DNA of 44,921 nucleotides from Pseudomonadota bacterium (lineage in GTDB: Bacteria > Bdellovibrionota_C > UBA2361 > OMII01): contig JAIXQT010000050.1 in assembly GCA_027485595.1 (NCBI GenBank), positions 1 to 44,921 on the forward strand. The letters run 5' to 3'. The notes beneath the pieces were generated by a model that made no database searches, had not been told where the DNA came from, and was given only the letters and a program-made list of their open reading frames with translations. Shown here piece by piece: positions 26,465 through 34,531 of this stretch. Positions within the stretch are counted from its first letter, which is position 1. Every line of letters begins with the position of its first letter. A program made the translations under genes and the position numbers.

Positions 26465-27016
26465 ATGCGGATAGTGGCGGTTGTAGGATGTGCACTGGTG
26501 TCCCTGGGCTCGCTCGTATCGGTAGCATCGGCCGACACCAAATCCCTCTACGACCTTGAGGCCACGAGCATCGATGGCTCTCGAAAGCCGCTCTCTGATT
26601 TTAAGGGCAGGGTCGCTTTGGTGGTGAATACTGCCTCGCAGTGCGGATTCACCCCACAGTATGCAGAGCTACAAGAGTTGTATGCTCGTTACAAGGACCG
26701 AGGGTTTGTGGTGCTCGGATTTCCGAGCAACGATTTCGGTGGCCAAGAGCCCGGCTCAGAAGCTGACATTCAAAAGTTCTGTTCCTCGAAGGGCGTTTCC
26801 TTCCCTCTGTTTGCTAAAACCAAGGTTGTCGGCCAGGGGAAGCACCCGGTGTACCAGTTGTTGACAGCGAGCACCGGAGGAGAGGAGGTCGGTTGGAACT
26901 TTGAAAAGTTCCTGGTGGGGAGAAACGGCCTCGTTGTCGAGCGGTTTACGTCCTCCGTGAGGCCCCTAAGCCCTGCCCTAACTGACTCGATTGAAAAGGC
27001 ATTAGCAGGGAGGTGA
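26465..27016 (+). CDS. Glutathione peroxidase-family thiol peroxidase, periplasmic
   Basis: 183 residues from ATG 26465, preferred over the upstream in-frame start at 26417 because it begins a clean signal peptide (MRIVAVVGCALVSLGSLVSVASA) and follows GGGGGAT. Peroxidatic Cys60 lies in NTASQCGFTPQY; Gln94 (GGQEPG) and Trp144-Asn145 (WNFEKF) complete the catalytic tetrad. The usual FPCNQF reads FPSNDF (Ser88), while Cys106 (KFCSSKG), the resolving position in thioredoxin-dependent members, is kept. A Cys60-Cys106 thiol cycle is likely. The last codons and the stop lie in MITE copy 4, so the C-terminal ALAGR is partly element-encoded. Confidence 0.93.
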   Translation: MRIVAVVGCALVSLGSLVSVASADTKSLYDLEATSIDGSRKPLSDFKGRVALVVNTASQCGFTPQYAELQELYARYKDRGFVVLGFPSNDFGGQEPGSEADIQKFCSSKGVSFPLFAKTKVVGQGKHPVYQLLTASTGGEEVGWNFEKFLVGRNGLVVERFTSSVRPLSPALTDSIEKALAGR

Positions 27017-27189
27017 AAAATGATTTCCCGTTGCGCATTTCCATGGTTTGACTGCAACTTCGTTGGAGCCAACCAAAAAATCCTCAACGTATCTCAGTGG
27101 ATACGCCTCCGGTTTTTTCGTCGTCTCCGCCTCGTTTCGCCGAAACCCTCAAAATGCTCACGACGGAACCATTTTTCACCACCCTGCTA
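27003..27189 (-). mobile_element. MITE-like dispersed repeat, copy 4 (inverted)
   Basis: 187 bases in the opposite orientation to the other three, bounded by TA at 27003-27004 and 27188-27189. Terminal repeats are AGCAGGGTGGTGAAAAATG (right end, minus strand) and AGCAGGGAGGTGAAAAATG (left). The internal GTATC-CACTGA-GATAC hairpin and the GTTTC-GGC-GAAAC hairpin are intact. It overlaps the end of the glutathione peroxidase gene by 14 bases. A perfect palindrome (CTGCTAGG/CCTAGCAG, 27184-27201) spans its right edge. Confidence 0.9.
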
Positions 27190-27307
27190 GGGTCCTAGCA
27201 GGTTGTTGCGGAATCCTACGCAGTCGCGGACGTGGTATCGAGACCACCCCCACCGCGACATGCCCCTATTCTTAAAATGCTGTTATGGAGCATAATTTTG
27301 TAGGTAA

Positions 27308-27337
27308 TTAGGCTTATGTAGTGATACATAAGCCTAA
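27308..27337. promoter_or_regulatory. Long palindrome upstream of glnA (operator or leader hairpin)
   Basis: Two perfect 13-base arms, TTAGGCTTATGTA and its inverse, separated by GTGA, end 27 bases before the glnA ATG. The arms are AT-rich, unlike their surroundings, and there is no T run, so this is not a terminator. A repressor or activator site, or a leader-RNA hairpin, is the likely role. An AT-rich stretch just upstream (CATAAT at 27291) may be a -10. Confidence 0.65.
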
Positions 27338-27364
27338 ATCAAACCTTACTTATCTTAAGGGCTT

Positions 27365-28804
27365 ATGGAGATACAATTACGCAACTTCCTCGAAATTCCG
27401 TACGACGAACTTGAGCAGCTCAACCTTGAGGCTAAAGAGCGGGTAGCTAAGCGCTCCTCGGAGGATGAGTTGCGTGAGCATTACCTGCGTTATCTCCATG
27501 AAGAAAAGCGCATCAAGGCGGTGACGGTGTGCTTTACCGACATTGAGGGACGTCTTCACATGTTGGATTACGACAAGAAGTTCCTCATTAAGTCATACGA
27601 CAACCTTACCTTCGACGGGTCCTCGATTCGAGGATTCTCTGTGGTGAAGGAGTCTGATCTTCGTCTCGCTATAGATTGGGGATCCTTCCGTTGGTTGCCG
27701 AGTGATGTATTCGGCCCCGGCAAGGTGCTCGTCTTCGGTCTTATCAAAGATCGTGATGGGCGTGGATATAGCTCCGACATGCGCGGTCGGTTAAAAGATT
27801 TCGTTGATGAGCTCTATCAACAAGAGAAGATCACAGCGCAGATCTCGGTAGAGTGCGAAGGGTTCCTCTTCGAAGGGCGGGACGCGGAGCAAACGTTCTC
27901 TGACAGCGTAGGCTTTAAGTTGGTGTCGAGTGGTGGATACTACAACTCACTGCCGAAAGATCCGCTCAAGGTATTCATCGACTCGCTCGCCGAGGCTCAA
28001 CGAGCGATGGCGTTTGAGAATGAGAAGGACCATCCAGAGGTCGCTCCCTCTCAATTTGAGTTGAACTACACCTATTGCGACGCGTTACTTGCGGCGGACC
28101 AGGTGCAGCTCTATAAGCTTACCGCTCGACAGATCGCAGCTAATTCTGGGCTTACGGCGTGCTTCCTTCCAAAGCCGATCGCGGGCATCAATGGAAGCGG
28201 TATGCACACCAATCTTTCGCTCTCGAAGGGAGGAAAGAATATCTTCTTCGACGGATCGGGGGAGGATGGACTCTCCTCGGTGGCGTGGGATTTCATCGAC
28301 CGCTTGCTTAACAACGCAAATGATATGTGTTTGTTGATTAACTCAAGCGTCAACTCCTACCGACGATTGGACCCTCACTTTGAGGCGCCGAATCAGATTC
28401 GTTCCTCCGCTGTTGACCGAACCTCCATGGTGCGAATTCCACTTGGAAATGAGAAGTCAGCCCGGATTGAGGTGCGAACGGTAGCCCCTGACGCCAACCC
28501 ATATCTGACGTTCCTCTCGATCCTCTATACAGGATTGCGAGGTCCGAAGAATGAGCAGCAGGTAACGGAAAATCGTCGCTCACGGACTCGTGTTCTCCCG
28601 GGTAATATCTACGACGCGATTCGCTTGTGTAAGTCGAGCGAGTTTGTTTCGGAGATGCTCGGAGAGCTCGCTAAGGAAAAGTTCATCGAGCGTAAGGTCG
28701 CTGCCGCTGATAGGTGCCCACGGGAGCTCGGAACCACGGTCAAAACCGGAGAGGTTCGCTTCCACCACGAGGTGACGAATCAGCATATCTGGAACAATTT
28801 TTAG
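27365..28804 (+). CDS. glnA: Glutamine synthetase, type I-like
   Basis: 479 residues; makes glutamine from glutamate, ammonia and ATP. Conserved blocks: DGSSIRGFSVVKESD, ECEGFLFE (metal-binding Glu), the AFENEKDHPEVAPSQFELNY region, KPIAGINGSGMHTNLSL (ATP/ammonia site), NSYRRLDPHFEAP and RIPLGNEKSARIEVR. The N-terminal 40 residues are longer than in E. coli GlnA. The region of the adenylylation Tyr reads GNIYDAI (Tyr about 416) rather than NLYDLP, so covalent control is uncertain. AAGGG precedes the ATG. It is a single-gene unit with its own palindrome upstream and terminator downstream. Confidence 0.94.
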   Translation: MEIQLRNFLEIPYDELEQLNLEAKERVAKRSSEDELREHYLRYLHEEKRIKAVTVCFTDIEGRLHMLDYDKKFLIKSYDNLTFDGSSIRGFSVVKESDLRLAIDWGSFRWLPSDVFGPGKVLVFGLIKDRDGRGYSSDMRGRLKDFVDELYQQEKITAQISVECEGFLFEGRDAEQTFSDSVGFKLVSSGGYYNSLPKDPLKVFIDSLAEAQRAMAFENEKDHPEVAPSQFELNYTYCDALLAADQVQLYKLTARQIAANSGLTACFLPKPIAGINGSGMHTNLSLSKGGKNIFFDGSGEDGLSSVAWDFIDRLLNNANDMCLLINSSVNSYRRLDPHFEAPNQIRSSAVDRTSMVRIPLGNEKSARIEVRTVAPDANPYLTFLSILYTGLRGPKNEQQVTENRRSRTRVLPGNIYDAIRLCKSSEFVSEMLGELAKEKFIERKVAAADRCPRELGTTVKTGEVRFHHEVTNQHIWNNF

Positions 28805-28834
28805 TGAATTAAATCCAGATTCATTTTCTCCTGG

Positions 28835-28864
28835 GCCGGGGCGGGAAACCGCTCCGGCTTTTTT
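28835..28864 (+). terminator. Rho-independent terminator of glnA
   Basis: A 10-base stem (GCCGGGGCGG, 28835-28844, one G-U pair) closes a GAAA loop and is followed by TTTTTT (28859-28864), 31 bases after the glnA stop. Confidence 0.93.
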
Positions 28865-28948
28865 GTTTTGGCCATCCGTGATCCGGCGCGATCATGACCA
28901 ATCGCCGAAATCTTTTGTGTTGGAAAGATCCTTCGCCGCGCGTAACAC

Positions 28949-29018
28949 GGCGCGCAGGAATGCGCGCCATCCCATGCCCCGGGTCGCACCCTCGGGAGGG
29001 CGACCATTCCTGGTCGCC
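28949..29018. repeat. Pair of mirror-oriented REP-like hairpins
   Basis: GGCGCGCA-GGAA-TGCGCGCC at 28949-28968 and GGCGACCA-TTCC-TGGTCGCC at 28999-29018. Each is a perfect 8-base stem; the second has the same GGAA loop when read on the other strand. Neither is followed by a T run in the sense needed for termination. Confidence 0.75.
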
Positions 29019-29155
29019 AAAAAATTACGAGTCGGGAGAGACCTTCCCGGTGTGCGACGACGGGACGGGCGTCGATTAACATCCCCAATCCCCGTGCCCC
29101 CTCCGCCTACCTATGACATACTTTCCCAATAACCCCTCGTTAAGGTCCCCGTCCT

Positions 29156-30460
29156 ATGACCACTCCCGCTTCCTCCCAAACCTGCGACAACCCCAGAAAG
29201 AACATCCGATGGGTCCTTACGACATACTTCGCTGAGGGGCTTCCCTTCATGATCGTGCGGATCCTCTCAGGGGTATTCTTTACGCAGCTGGGGGTTAAGG
29301 AGAGATATCTCGGCTATCTGAACTATCTCGGATTGCCGTGGAACATAAAATTCTTGTGGGCTCCACTTGTTGATGGGTGGGGAACGAAGCGGGGATGGCA
29401 GGTTGCCTTACAAGGAATGCTCGCGGCTCTCACGGGTCTTGTTGCTCTTCTCGCTCATTACGCGGCCACCTCGAATAGTGGCGACTACCTTGAATGGATC
29501 GCCGCTGTTTTTGTTGTCATGGCGTTTATCGCGGCGACGAATGATATCGCTATCGATGGGTACTATCTTGAGGCGATTCCTAGAAGAGAGGACCAAGCGC
29601 TCCTCTCAGGATATCGTGTGCTCGCGTATCGCATGGCGATGGTGTTCGCCCGAAGTGGTCTTGTCGCGCTTGCGGCTTGGGCCATGAGCTCGGCAACGGT
29701 GGGCACAGCCTATCACGCGTGGTCGCTCGCCTTTTCCGTAGGAGCTGGTGTTCTTGCCGCGCTTGCGCTCTCGCACGCGTTTGTGCTCCCTAAGGTTGGC
29801 TCCCCAGCGGCCGATCTGGAGACGCAGTTCGCTAAGGCTCGTCGTGTTTTTGTCGAGGGATTTGTAACCTACCTAGCGCAGCCAAAAGTTGGCCTCGTTC
29901 TGGCATTCATCGTGCTCTACAAAATGGGGGACGAGCTCCTCTTCTCGATGGTAACGCCATTCATGCTACGAGAGCTCAAGATTACTGGAGAGCAGTACGC
30001 ATGGATTGCGGGTATCGTTGGCGCCGCGGGGACGATCATCGGCGCGATGTGGGGCGGATATCTGATCAAAAAGATGGGGCTTCGTAGGGCGATGTGGCCG
30101 CTCACGATCGCCATGAATCTTAACATCTGGCTCTATGTATGGCTCTCTGTCGCGAAGCCGGATCCAACGACGGTGAGTGGTCTCTCCATAATCGCCACGA
30201 TCCACGGGATCGAACAGATAGCAGCTGGCCTAGGTAGCGCGGCGCTCTTGGTGTTTCTCCTGACGACATGCTCACAGCAGTACAAAGCCACACACTACGC
30301 AGTTGGAAGCGCGATTATGTCGATTCCAGGAACGCTGGTGGGCGGACAAGCGGGCGCTATCGTTGAGGCGATTGGATACACGAACCTCTACGTTCTATCA
30401 TTTGTCGCCGCTGTTCCTGGCATGTTGCTGATACCGTTTGTGCCGATACGAGAGGAGTAG
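29156..30460 (+). CDS. MFS transporter, AmpG-like permease
   Basis: 434 residues with about 12 membrane segments. The N-terminal TTYFAEGLPFMIVR (17-30), the WNIKFLWAPLVD motif (about 62-73) and ATNDIAIDGYYLE (about 124-136) match the AmpG/PAT branch of the major facilitator superfamily. AmpG brings muropeptides into the cytoplasm; eukaryotic relatives carry acetyl-CoA, so substrate assignment is tentative. AAGG lies 12 bases before the ATG. It stands alone and converges on the exporter operon. Confidence 0.85.
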   Translation: MTTPASSQTCDNPRKNIRWVLTTYFAEGLPFMIVRILSGVFFTQLGVKERYLGYLNYLGLPWNIKFLWAPLVDGWGTKRGWQVALQGMLAALTGLVALLAHYAATSNSGDYLEWIAAVFVVMAFIAATNDIAIDGYYLEAIPRREDQALLSGYRVLAYRMAMVFARSGLVALAAWAMSSATVGTAYHAWSLAFSVGAGVLAALALSHAFVLPKVGSPAADLETQFAKARRVFVEGFVTYLAQPKVGLVLAFIVLYKMGDELLFSMVTPFMLRELKITGEQYAWIAGIVGAAGTIIGAMWGGYLIKKMGLRRAMWPLTIAMNLNIWLYVWLSVAKPDPTTVSGLSIIATIHGIEQIAAGLGSAALLVFLLTTCSQQYKATHYAVGSAIMSIPGTLVGGQAGAIVEAIGYTNLYVLSFVAAVPGMLLIPFVPIREE

Positions 30461-30490
30461 GCGCTCATGAACGCGACGTGGTAATGCCGG

Positions 30491-31426
30491 CTACTTCGAA
30501 CTCTCAATAAAAACGTCGACAAGCTGGCCAACAAATATCGGGAGATCTTTTCTCTCAAATGAGTAAATAACCTGCAATACGCGGGTATCAACGCGCTCAG
30601 TACTTTCACCGGTCAGAGATCTCTTTGGCACCACGTACGGCTCAAAGCGAACGAAGGTAAGAGGGAAGATGACCTGCGTATTTCCCCGAAGAACACCCTG
30701 CGCGTTTTTACCCGCCTCAACGCGCCATGCGTCGTTCTCATCAACGTCAACTCGAACTGCGAGGGGGGTTGTCGTTCCCACAATCATGAGGGGACTAGTC
30801 ATCACCTGCGCTGAGGCAAACTCTCCGACACGCGCCTTGGATTGCAGAACGGTACCGTTGATGGGGGATCGAATCGTCATTCGATCGAGCGTTGTGCGAG
30901 TGGCGTTAACCTGGGATTCGGCCTCCGCAAGAGCCGCTTTCGCTATCGCGAGAACGCTCTCGCGCTTTAACAGCTCGCCCCGCATGATAGCGCGAGGGTC
31001 CGTCACGCTTTTGTACAGTGAAAGCTGTGTCTCGGCGTCTATCTGTTGAGCGCGAGCCCGCTCTACCTGCGCCTGGCGTACCTGCAGCTCTGCGATGGTA
31101 TCCCTGTCGTCAAGCGAGAAGAGCGCTTGTCCCTTTTCAATTGGATCGCCCGCTTTGACGTATACCTGTTTAATCACTCCCGCGAGAGGAGAGGCTATCG
31201 CGATATTTTCCGATATTGATTCGATGATTCCAGATCCCGCTACGAAGGATGTGTACGGTGGTCGAGCGGGCTCTACGACCGGTGGCGCAACGGGGGGTGG
31301 AACGCTGCCAGCAATGACGGTACGAATCACGAAGATGATGCCGATGAGCGCCACGACGGGCAGGATGTAGAATCGCGCCGCCGCCAAGGGTGCAAGGGAG
31401 ATCTGTCGAGGTAGTTGTAGCTTCAT
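30491..31426 (-). CDS. Periplasmic adaptor (membrane fusion) protein, DevB/HlyD-like
   Basis: 311 residues. An N-terminal anchor helix at about 19-40 is followed by a biotinyl-lipoyl half (VAGSGIIESISENIAIASPLAGVIKQVYVKAGDPIEKGQALFSL), a short helical hairpin (100-150), the second lipoyl half (MTIRSPINGTVLQSKARVGEFA) and a beta-barrel domain. It would link the inner-membrane ABC exporter to an outer-membrane channel. Its ATG overlaps the stop of the ATPase gene by 4 bases. The order permease-ATPase-adaptor resembles the DevBCA glycolipid exporter of cyanobacteria and MacAB. Confidence 0.9.
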   Translation of the reverse strand: MKLQLPRQISLAPLAAARFYILPVVALIGIIFVIRTVIAGSVPPPVAPPVVEPARPPYTSFVAGSGIIESISENIAIASPLAGVIKQVYVKAGDPIEKGQALFSLDDRDTIAELQVRQAQVERARAQQIDAETQLSLYKSVTDPRAIMRGELLKRESVLAIAKAALAEAESQVNATRTTLDRMTIRSPINGTVLQSKARVGEFASAQVMTSPLMIVGTTTPLAVRVDVDENDAWRVEAGKNAQGVLRGNTQVIFPLTFVRFEPYVVPKRSLTGESTERVDTRVLQVIYSFERKDLPIFVGQLVDVFIESSK

Positions 31427-32121
31427 AGTTCGCTCGGGGAGTTAACGATTCGGGTAATACGACCATCGTCCATGACGCCGATACGATCCGCGTACTGAAA
31501 GATACGGGCGTCATGGGTAACGATAACGAGGGTTCTTCCGCCCTTCAATGCTTCATGGCGGAAGAGCTCCATAATTTCAGAGCCCGTTGTATGGTCCAAC
31601 GCGCTGGTCGGTTCATCACATACGATAAGTCTTGGGTTATGAACGAGGGCGCGCGCGATAGCGACCCGTTGCTGCTGCCCCCCGGAGAGTTCGGTCGGGA
31701 GGGTGTCGAGCTTTGAGCCTAAGCCAACCTGTCTGAGCATCTCCCGGGAGCGTTCGTTCGCTTCGGCCCTCGGTACCCCGTTTAAGATGAGCGGGATGCT
31801 GGTATTTTCAGTCGTGGTAAGTGTGGGGATGAGGTTGTAGGCCTGAAAGACGAAGCCCACGTTCTTGCCACGGAATTCCGTTCGGTCGCCATCGTCCATC
31901 GCGTCGAGGTCCCGCGAAAATATCCGACAGGTCCCTTCATCGTGGTTTAAAATCCCCGCGATAACGGAGATAAGTGTTGTTTTGCCGCATCCGGAGGGCC
32001 CAACGAGCATGAAGAGCTCTCCCGCTTTGACCTCAAGGTCAATGCCGCGAAGAGCCGGTGTTAGGTTTCCCTTCGGTCCGTAGCTCTTCGTGAGGTTCGT
32101 GCATACGATCGCTGGATCCAT
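31423..32121 (-). CDS. ABC exporter ATP-binding protein, DevA/LolD/MacB-like
   Basis: 232 residues with all ATPase motifs: Walker A GPSGCGKTT, Q-loop at FVFQAYNLIP, signature LSGGQQQR, Walker B LIVCDEPTSALD and the switch His in IVTHD. The LolD/MacB/DevA subgroup shows the same AYNLIPTLTTTENTSIPL stretch after the Q-loop. It powers the permease encoded 5 bases upstream and overlaps the adaptor gene by 4 bases. Confidence 0.95.
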   Translation of the reverse strand: MDPAIVCTNLTKSYGPKGNLTPALRGIDLEVKAGELFMLVGPSGCGKTTLISVIAGILNHDEGTCRIFSRDLDAMDDGDRTEFRGKNVGFVFQAYNLIPTLTTTENTSIPLILNGVPRAEANERSREMLRQVGLGSKLDTLPTELSGGQQQRVAIARALVHNPRLIVCDEPTSALDHTTGSEIMELFRHEALKGGRTLVIVTHDARIFQYADRIGVMDDGRITRIVNSPSEL

Positions 32122-32126
32122 TCCCG

Positions 32127-33401
32127 CTATCCTCTAAAAACGATACCCGGTTCGAGTCGAATAACCTTCCAGAGGCTGAAGATAGTGGTAAGGAGGGTGA
32201 TTAACGTTGTCGCCAGGACGGTTACGACAGGGATCTGCCATGGCATATAGAAAGCTAGTTCTGAGTTTTTTGAGATGATGCTCGTAAGGGAGGCTATTCC
32301 CATGCCAATCCCACTTCCGAGCGCGCCGACGAGAAAGGTTTGTAGGATGATCATCGTGAAGAGGACATTGTTTTTAGCCCCCATCGCTTTCAGGATGCCA
32401 AGGTAGCGCATGTTGTCTGTTATGAAGCTGTAAAACGTTTGTCCGACGATAGCGACACCGACAAGGAAACCGAGGCCCACGGCGATACCGAAGTTGATAG
32501 GGATTCCGGTGTTCTTCATGAAGTAACGAATGGTCAGCCCTTTAAGCTGTGGAGCGGTGTACGCTGCCAGTCCGGTCTGTCCGTTTATTCGACGAGCCAC
32601 TTCGGTAAAATCCTCTCCAGGTTTTACTTTAGCGAGGATGAAGGAGAGCAGTTTTCGCTCTCGAGGCGCGAAACGCGTGGCCCGTGAATAGGTGGTATAG
32701 ACGATGGGTTGTGATTGAAAGGTGCGGGTGGTGCGGGCTATGCCCACCACGACCGCGCGGTTGTCGTTGAGTTCCAAGAGGTCCCCTATCTTGAGGGGAG
32801 TTTTGGGGCTCTGAGGAGTTGGTCCCGGTTTCGCGAGCTTTCCCTGAGCCGCAGCCTCGTCGACGATAACTGAGTCCGCAAGGCGCAGATCCGCTACCCT
32901 TCCACTCACCATTGTTGGTGGTCCACCGACGAGGGTCGCGTCATCGAGTCCGATCACGTTGCAGGTTTGGAAGGTGCCGTTCGCGAGACGAGCGCGAATA
33001 GAGCCTTTGTAGAGCGGCACCGCCCACTCTACTCCTTGTACCCCGCGCACCTGCAGAAGCTTGGTATCCTGCATGGGTTTGATGTCGTCAACGAACTGTA
33101 CCTTGGGGTCCATGACCCAGAGATCAGGAAGGGGCGTATCAAAGATAAAACCTACTGTGCGCGACATCAGTCCTACAAAGATAGAGGACTGTTGGGTGAT
33201 GATAAGGGAGGTAAGAGCAACGCCGAAGATCATGGCGAAGAACTTGCCCTTGTTTCCGATCAACATTTTGAGCGCTATGAGATACACAAAGGAAGTGTAC
33301 TTGGTAATGAGGGGCAGGGGAACCCGGGGATGGGGGGCGTGTGAGCGGTATGAGCCCGCAACTGTGGGTTTCTGGGGGTATCCTACGCAGTCCCCTCTCA
33401 A
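32127..33401 (-). CDS. ABC exporter permease, FtsX/DevC-like
   Basis: 424 residues as drawn. The first about 30 (with many Pro and His) are poor, and the real start may be ATG at residue 47 (MLIGNKGKFFAMIFGV) or a nearby GTG. Topology: one N-terminal membrane helix, a periplasmic domain of about 220 residues, then three C-terminal helices (the last about 385-410), ending VIRLEPGIVFRG. This is the MacB/FtsX permease plan and is closest in layout to DevC. First gene of a three-gene exporter operon. The cargo is unknown; glycolipid or lipoprotein export is plausible from the family. Confidence 0.88.
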   Translation of the reverse strand: MRGDCVGYPQKPTVAGSYRSHAPHPRVPLPLITKYTSFVYLIALKMLIGNKGKFFAMIFGVALTSLIITQQSSIFVGLMSRTVGFIFDTPLPDLWVMDPKVQFVDDIKPMQDTKLLQVRGVQGVEWAVPLYKGSIRARLANGTFQTCNVIGLDDATLVGGPPTMVSGRVADLRLADSVIVDEAAAQGKLAKPGPTPQSPKTPLKIGDLLELNDNRAVVVGIARTTRTFQSQPIVYTTYSRATRFAPRERKLLSFILAKVKPGEDFTEVARRINGQTGLAAYTAPQLKGLTIRYFMKNTGIPINFGIAVGLGFLVGVAIVGQTFYSFITDNMRYLGILKAMGAKNNVLFTMIILQTFLVGALGSGIGMGIASLTSIISKNSELAFYMPWQIPVVTVLATTLITLLTTIFSLWKVIRLEPGIVFRG

Positions 33402-33426
33402 CGAGCGAATGTAGCCTTTACGCGCG

Positions 33427-33456
33427 CACGTTCACGTTCAGGTGCACGTCCACGTC
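33427..33456. repeat. Short degenerate hexamer tandem repeat
   Basis: Five hexamers in a row: CACGTT, CACGTT, CAGGTG, CACGTC, CACGTC. They lie in the gap between kdsD and the exporter operon. A looser stretch of the same flavour lies at about 42438-42500 after the nitroreductase gene. Confidence 0.5.
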
Positions 33457-33508
33457 TGGGTAGCCGTTGTAGGATGCGGGTCTGTGGTGCTGGACGAGGC
33501 AGCGAAGG

Positions 33509-34522
33509 TCATTCAGGTCGAATCATGCCGTGCGCCAGGAGATCTTGGATGTCGATGAGCCCGACCGGGACGTTTCGTTCATCTACTACCATGAGTTGGT
33601 CGATCTTTCGCTCTTGGATTATTCGCGCGGCCTCTGTTGCGAGCTTGTCGGGAGTAATTGTTATAGGTGTCCGAGAGCACAGCGTTCCGATCGGTTTGTT
33701 GAGGAACTCTACATCGTGCTCGAGGCAGCGGCGCAGGTTGCCGTCCGTGAATACCCCCACGATGAAACCAGCGTCATTCACGATACTTGCCGCTCCTGGT
33801 CGACCCTTAGTTTCGGTGATAAGACGCAGCGCCTTCTTAGTTTCGACAGACTCATGGACCACGCAGCAGCTCTCGCCGGTTCTCATGATATCGGAGACGA
33901 GCATGAGAGAGCGCCCAAGGTCGCCTCCCGGATGGAACGCCGCAAAGTCCTCCCTTGAGAATCCTCGACGTTGTACGAGGGTCATCGCAAGGGCGTCGCC
34001 AAGAGCCATCATAATCGTGGTGCTGGTAGTCGGCGCTAGTCCAAGGGGACCCGCCTCAGCGCATCGGCCCATCGCGATAACGACGTCGCTGTGGCGCCCC
34101 AAGGTTGAAGCTGGTGTGCTGGTAATCGAAATGATGTGACTGCCTCGTTGCTTGAGTGTGGGTAACAGGCGCACAAGCTCAGAGGTCTCTCCCGAGTTCG
34201 AAAGAAGCAAAGCGAGATCGTTCGAGTCGAACCGCCCTAGGTCTCCGTGAACCGCCTCTGCTGGATGGAGGTAGAAGCTCGGAAAGCCGATACTTGAGAG
34301 GGTCGCAGAGATCTTTTGAGCGACGAATCCCGCTTTGCCCATCCCAGAAACAACGATTCGGGAACCTGTGGGTAGTGAAAGGATCCGTTCTACGGCATGG
34401 GCGAATGACGAATCGAGGAGATCCGCGACCTGACTAAGCGCGGCGATCTCCTCCTTAATGATGGAGCGGCCGTACGCGATGTCTTCTGCCGTGTTCGCTT
34501 GTGTTCGAATAGGATCGCCCAT
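33509..34522 (-). CDS. kdsD: Arabinose-5-phosphate isomerase KdsD/KpsF
   Basis: 337 residues: an N-terminal SIS sugar-isomerase domain (about 45-180) with SGMGKAGFVAQK (59-70), AEAVHGDLGRF (about 89-98) and LLSNSGETSE, followed by two CBS domains (about 210-265 and 280-335). It interconverts ribulose-5-phosphate and arabinose-5-phosphate, the first step to Kdo for LPS. All expected parts are present at the usual length. There is no Shine-Dalgarno sequence, but a good promoter ends 9 bases before the ATG. Confidence 0.95.
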   Translation of the reverse strand: MGDPIRTQANTAEDIAYGRSIIKEEIAALSQVADLLDSSFAHAVERILSLPTGSRIVVSGMGKAGFVAQKISATLSSIGFPSFYLHPAEAVHGDLGRFDSNDLALLLSNSGETSELVRLLPTLKQRGSHIISITSTPASTLGRHSDVVIAMGRCAEAGPLGLAPTTSTTIMMALGDALAMTLVQRRGFSREDFAAFHPGGDLGRSLMLVSDIMRTGESCCVVHESVETKKALRLITETKGRPGAASIVNDAGFIVGVFTDGNLRRCLEHDVEFLNKPIGTLCSRTPITITPDKLATEAARIIQERKIDQLMVVDERNVPVGLIDIQDLLAHGMIRPE

Positions 34523-34531
34523 AACCCTGTC

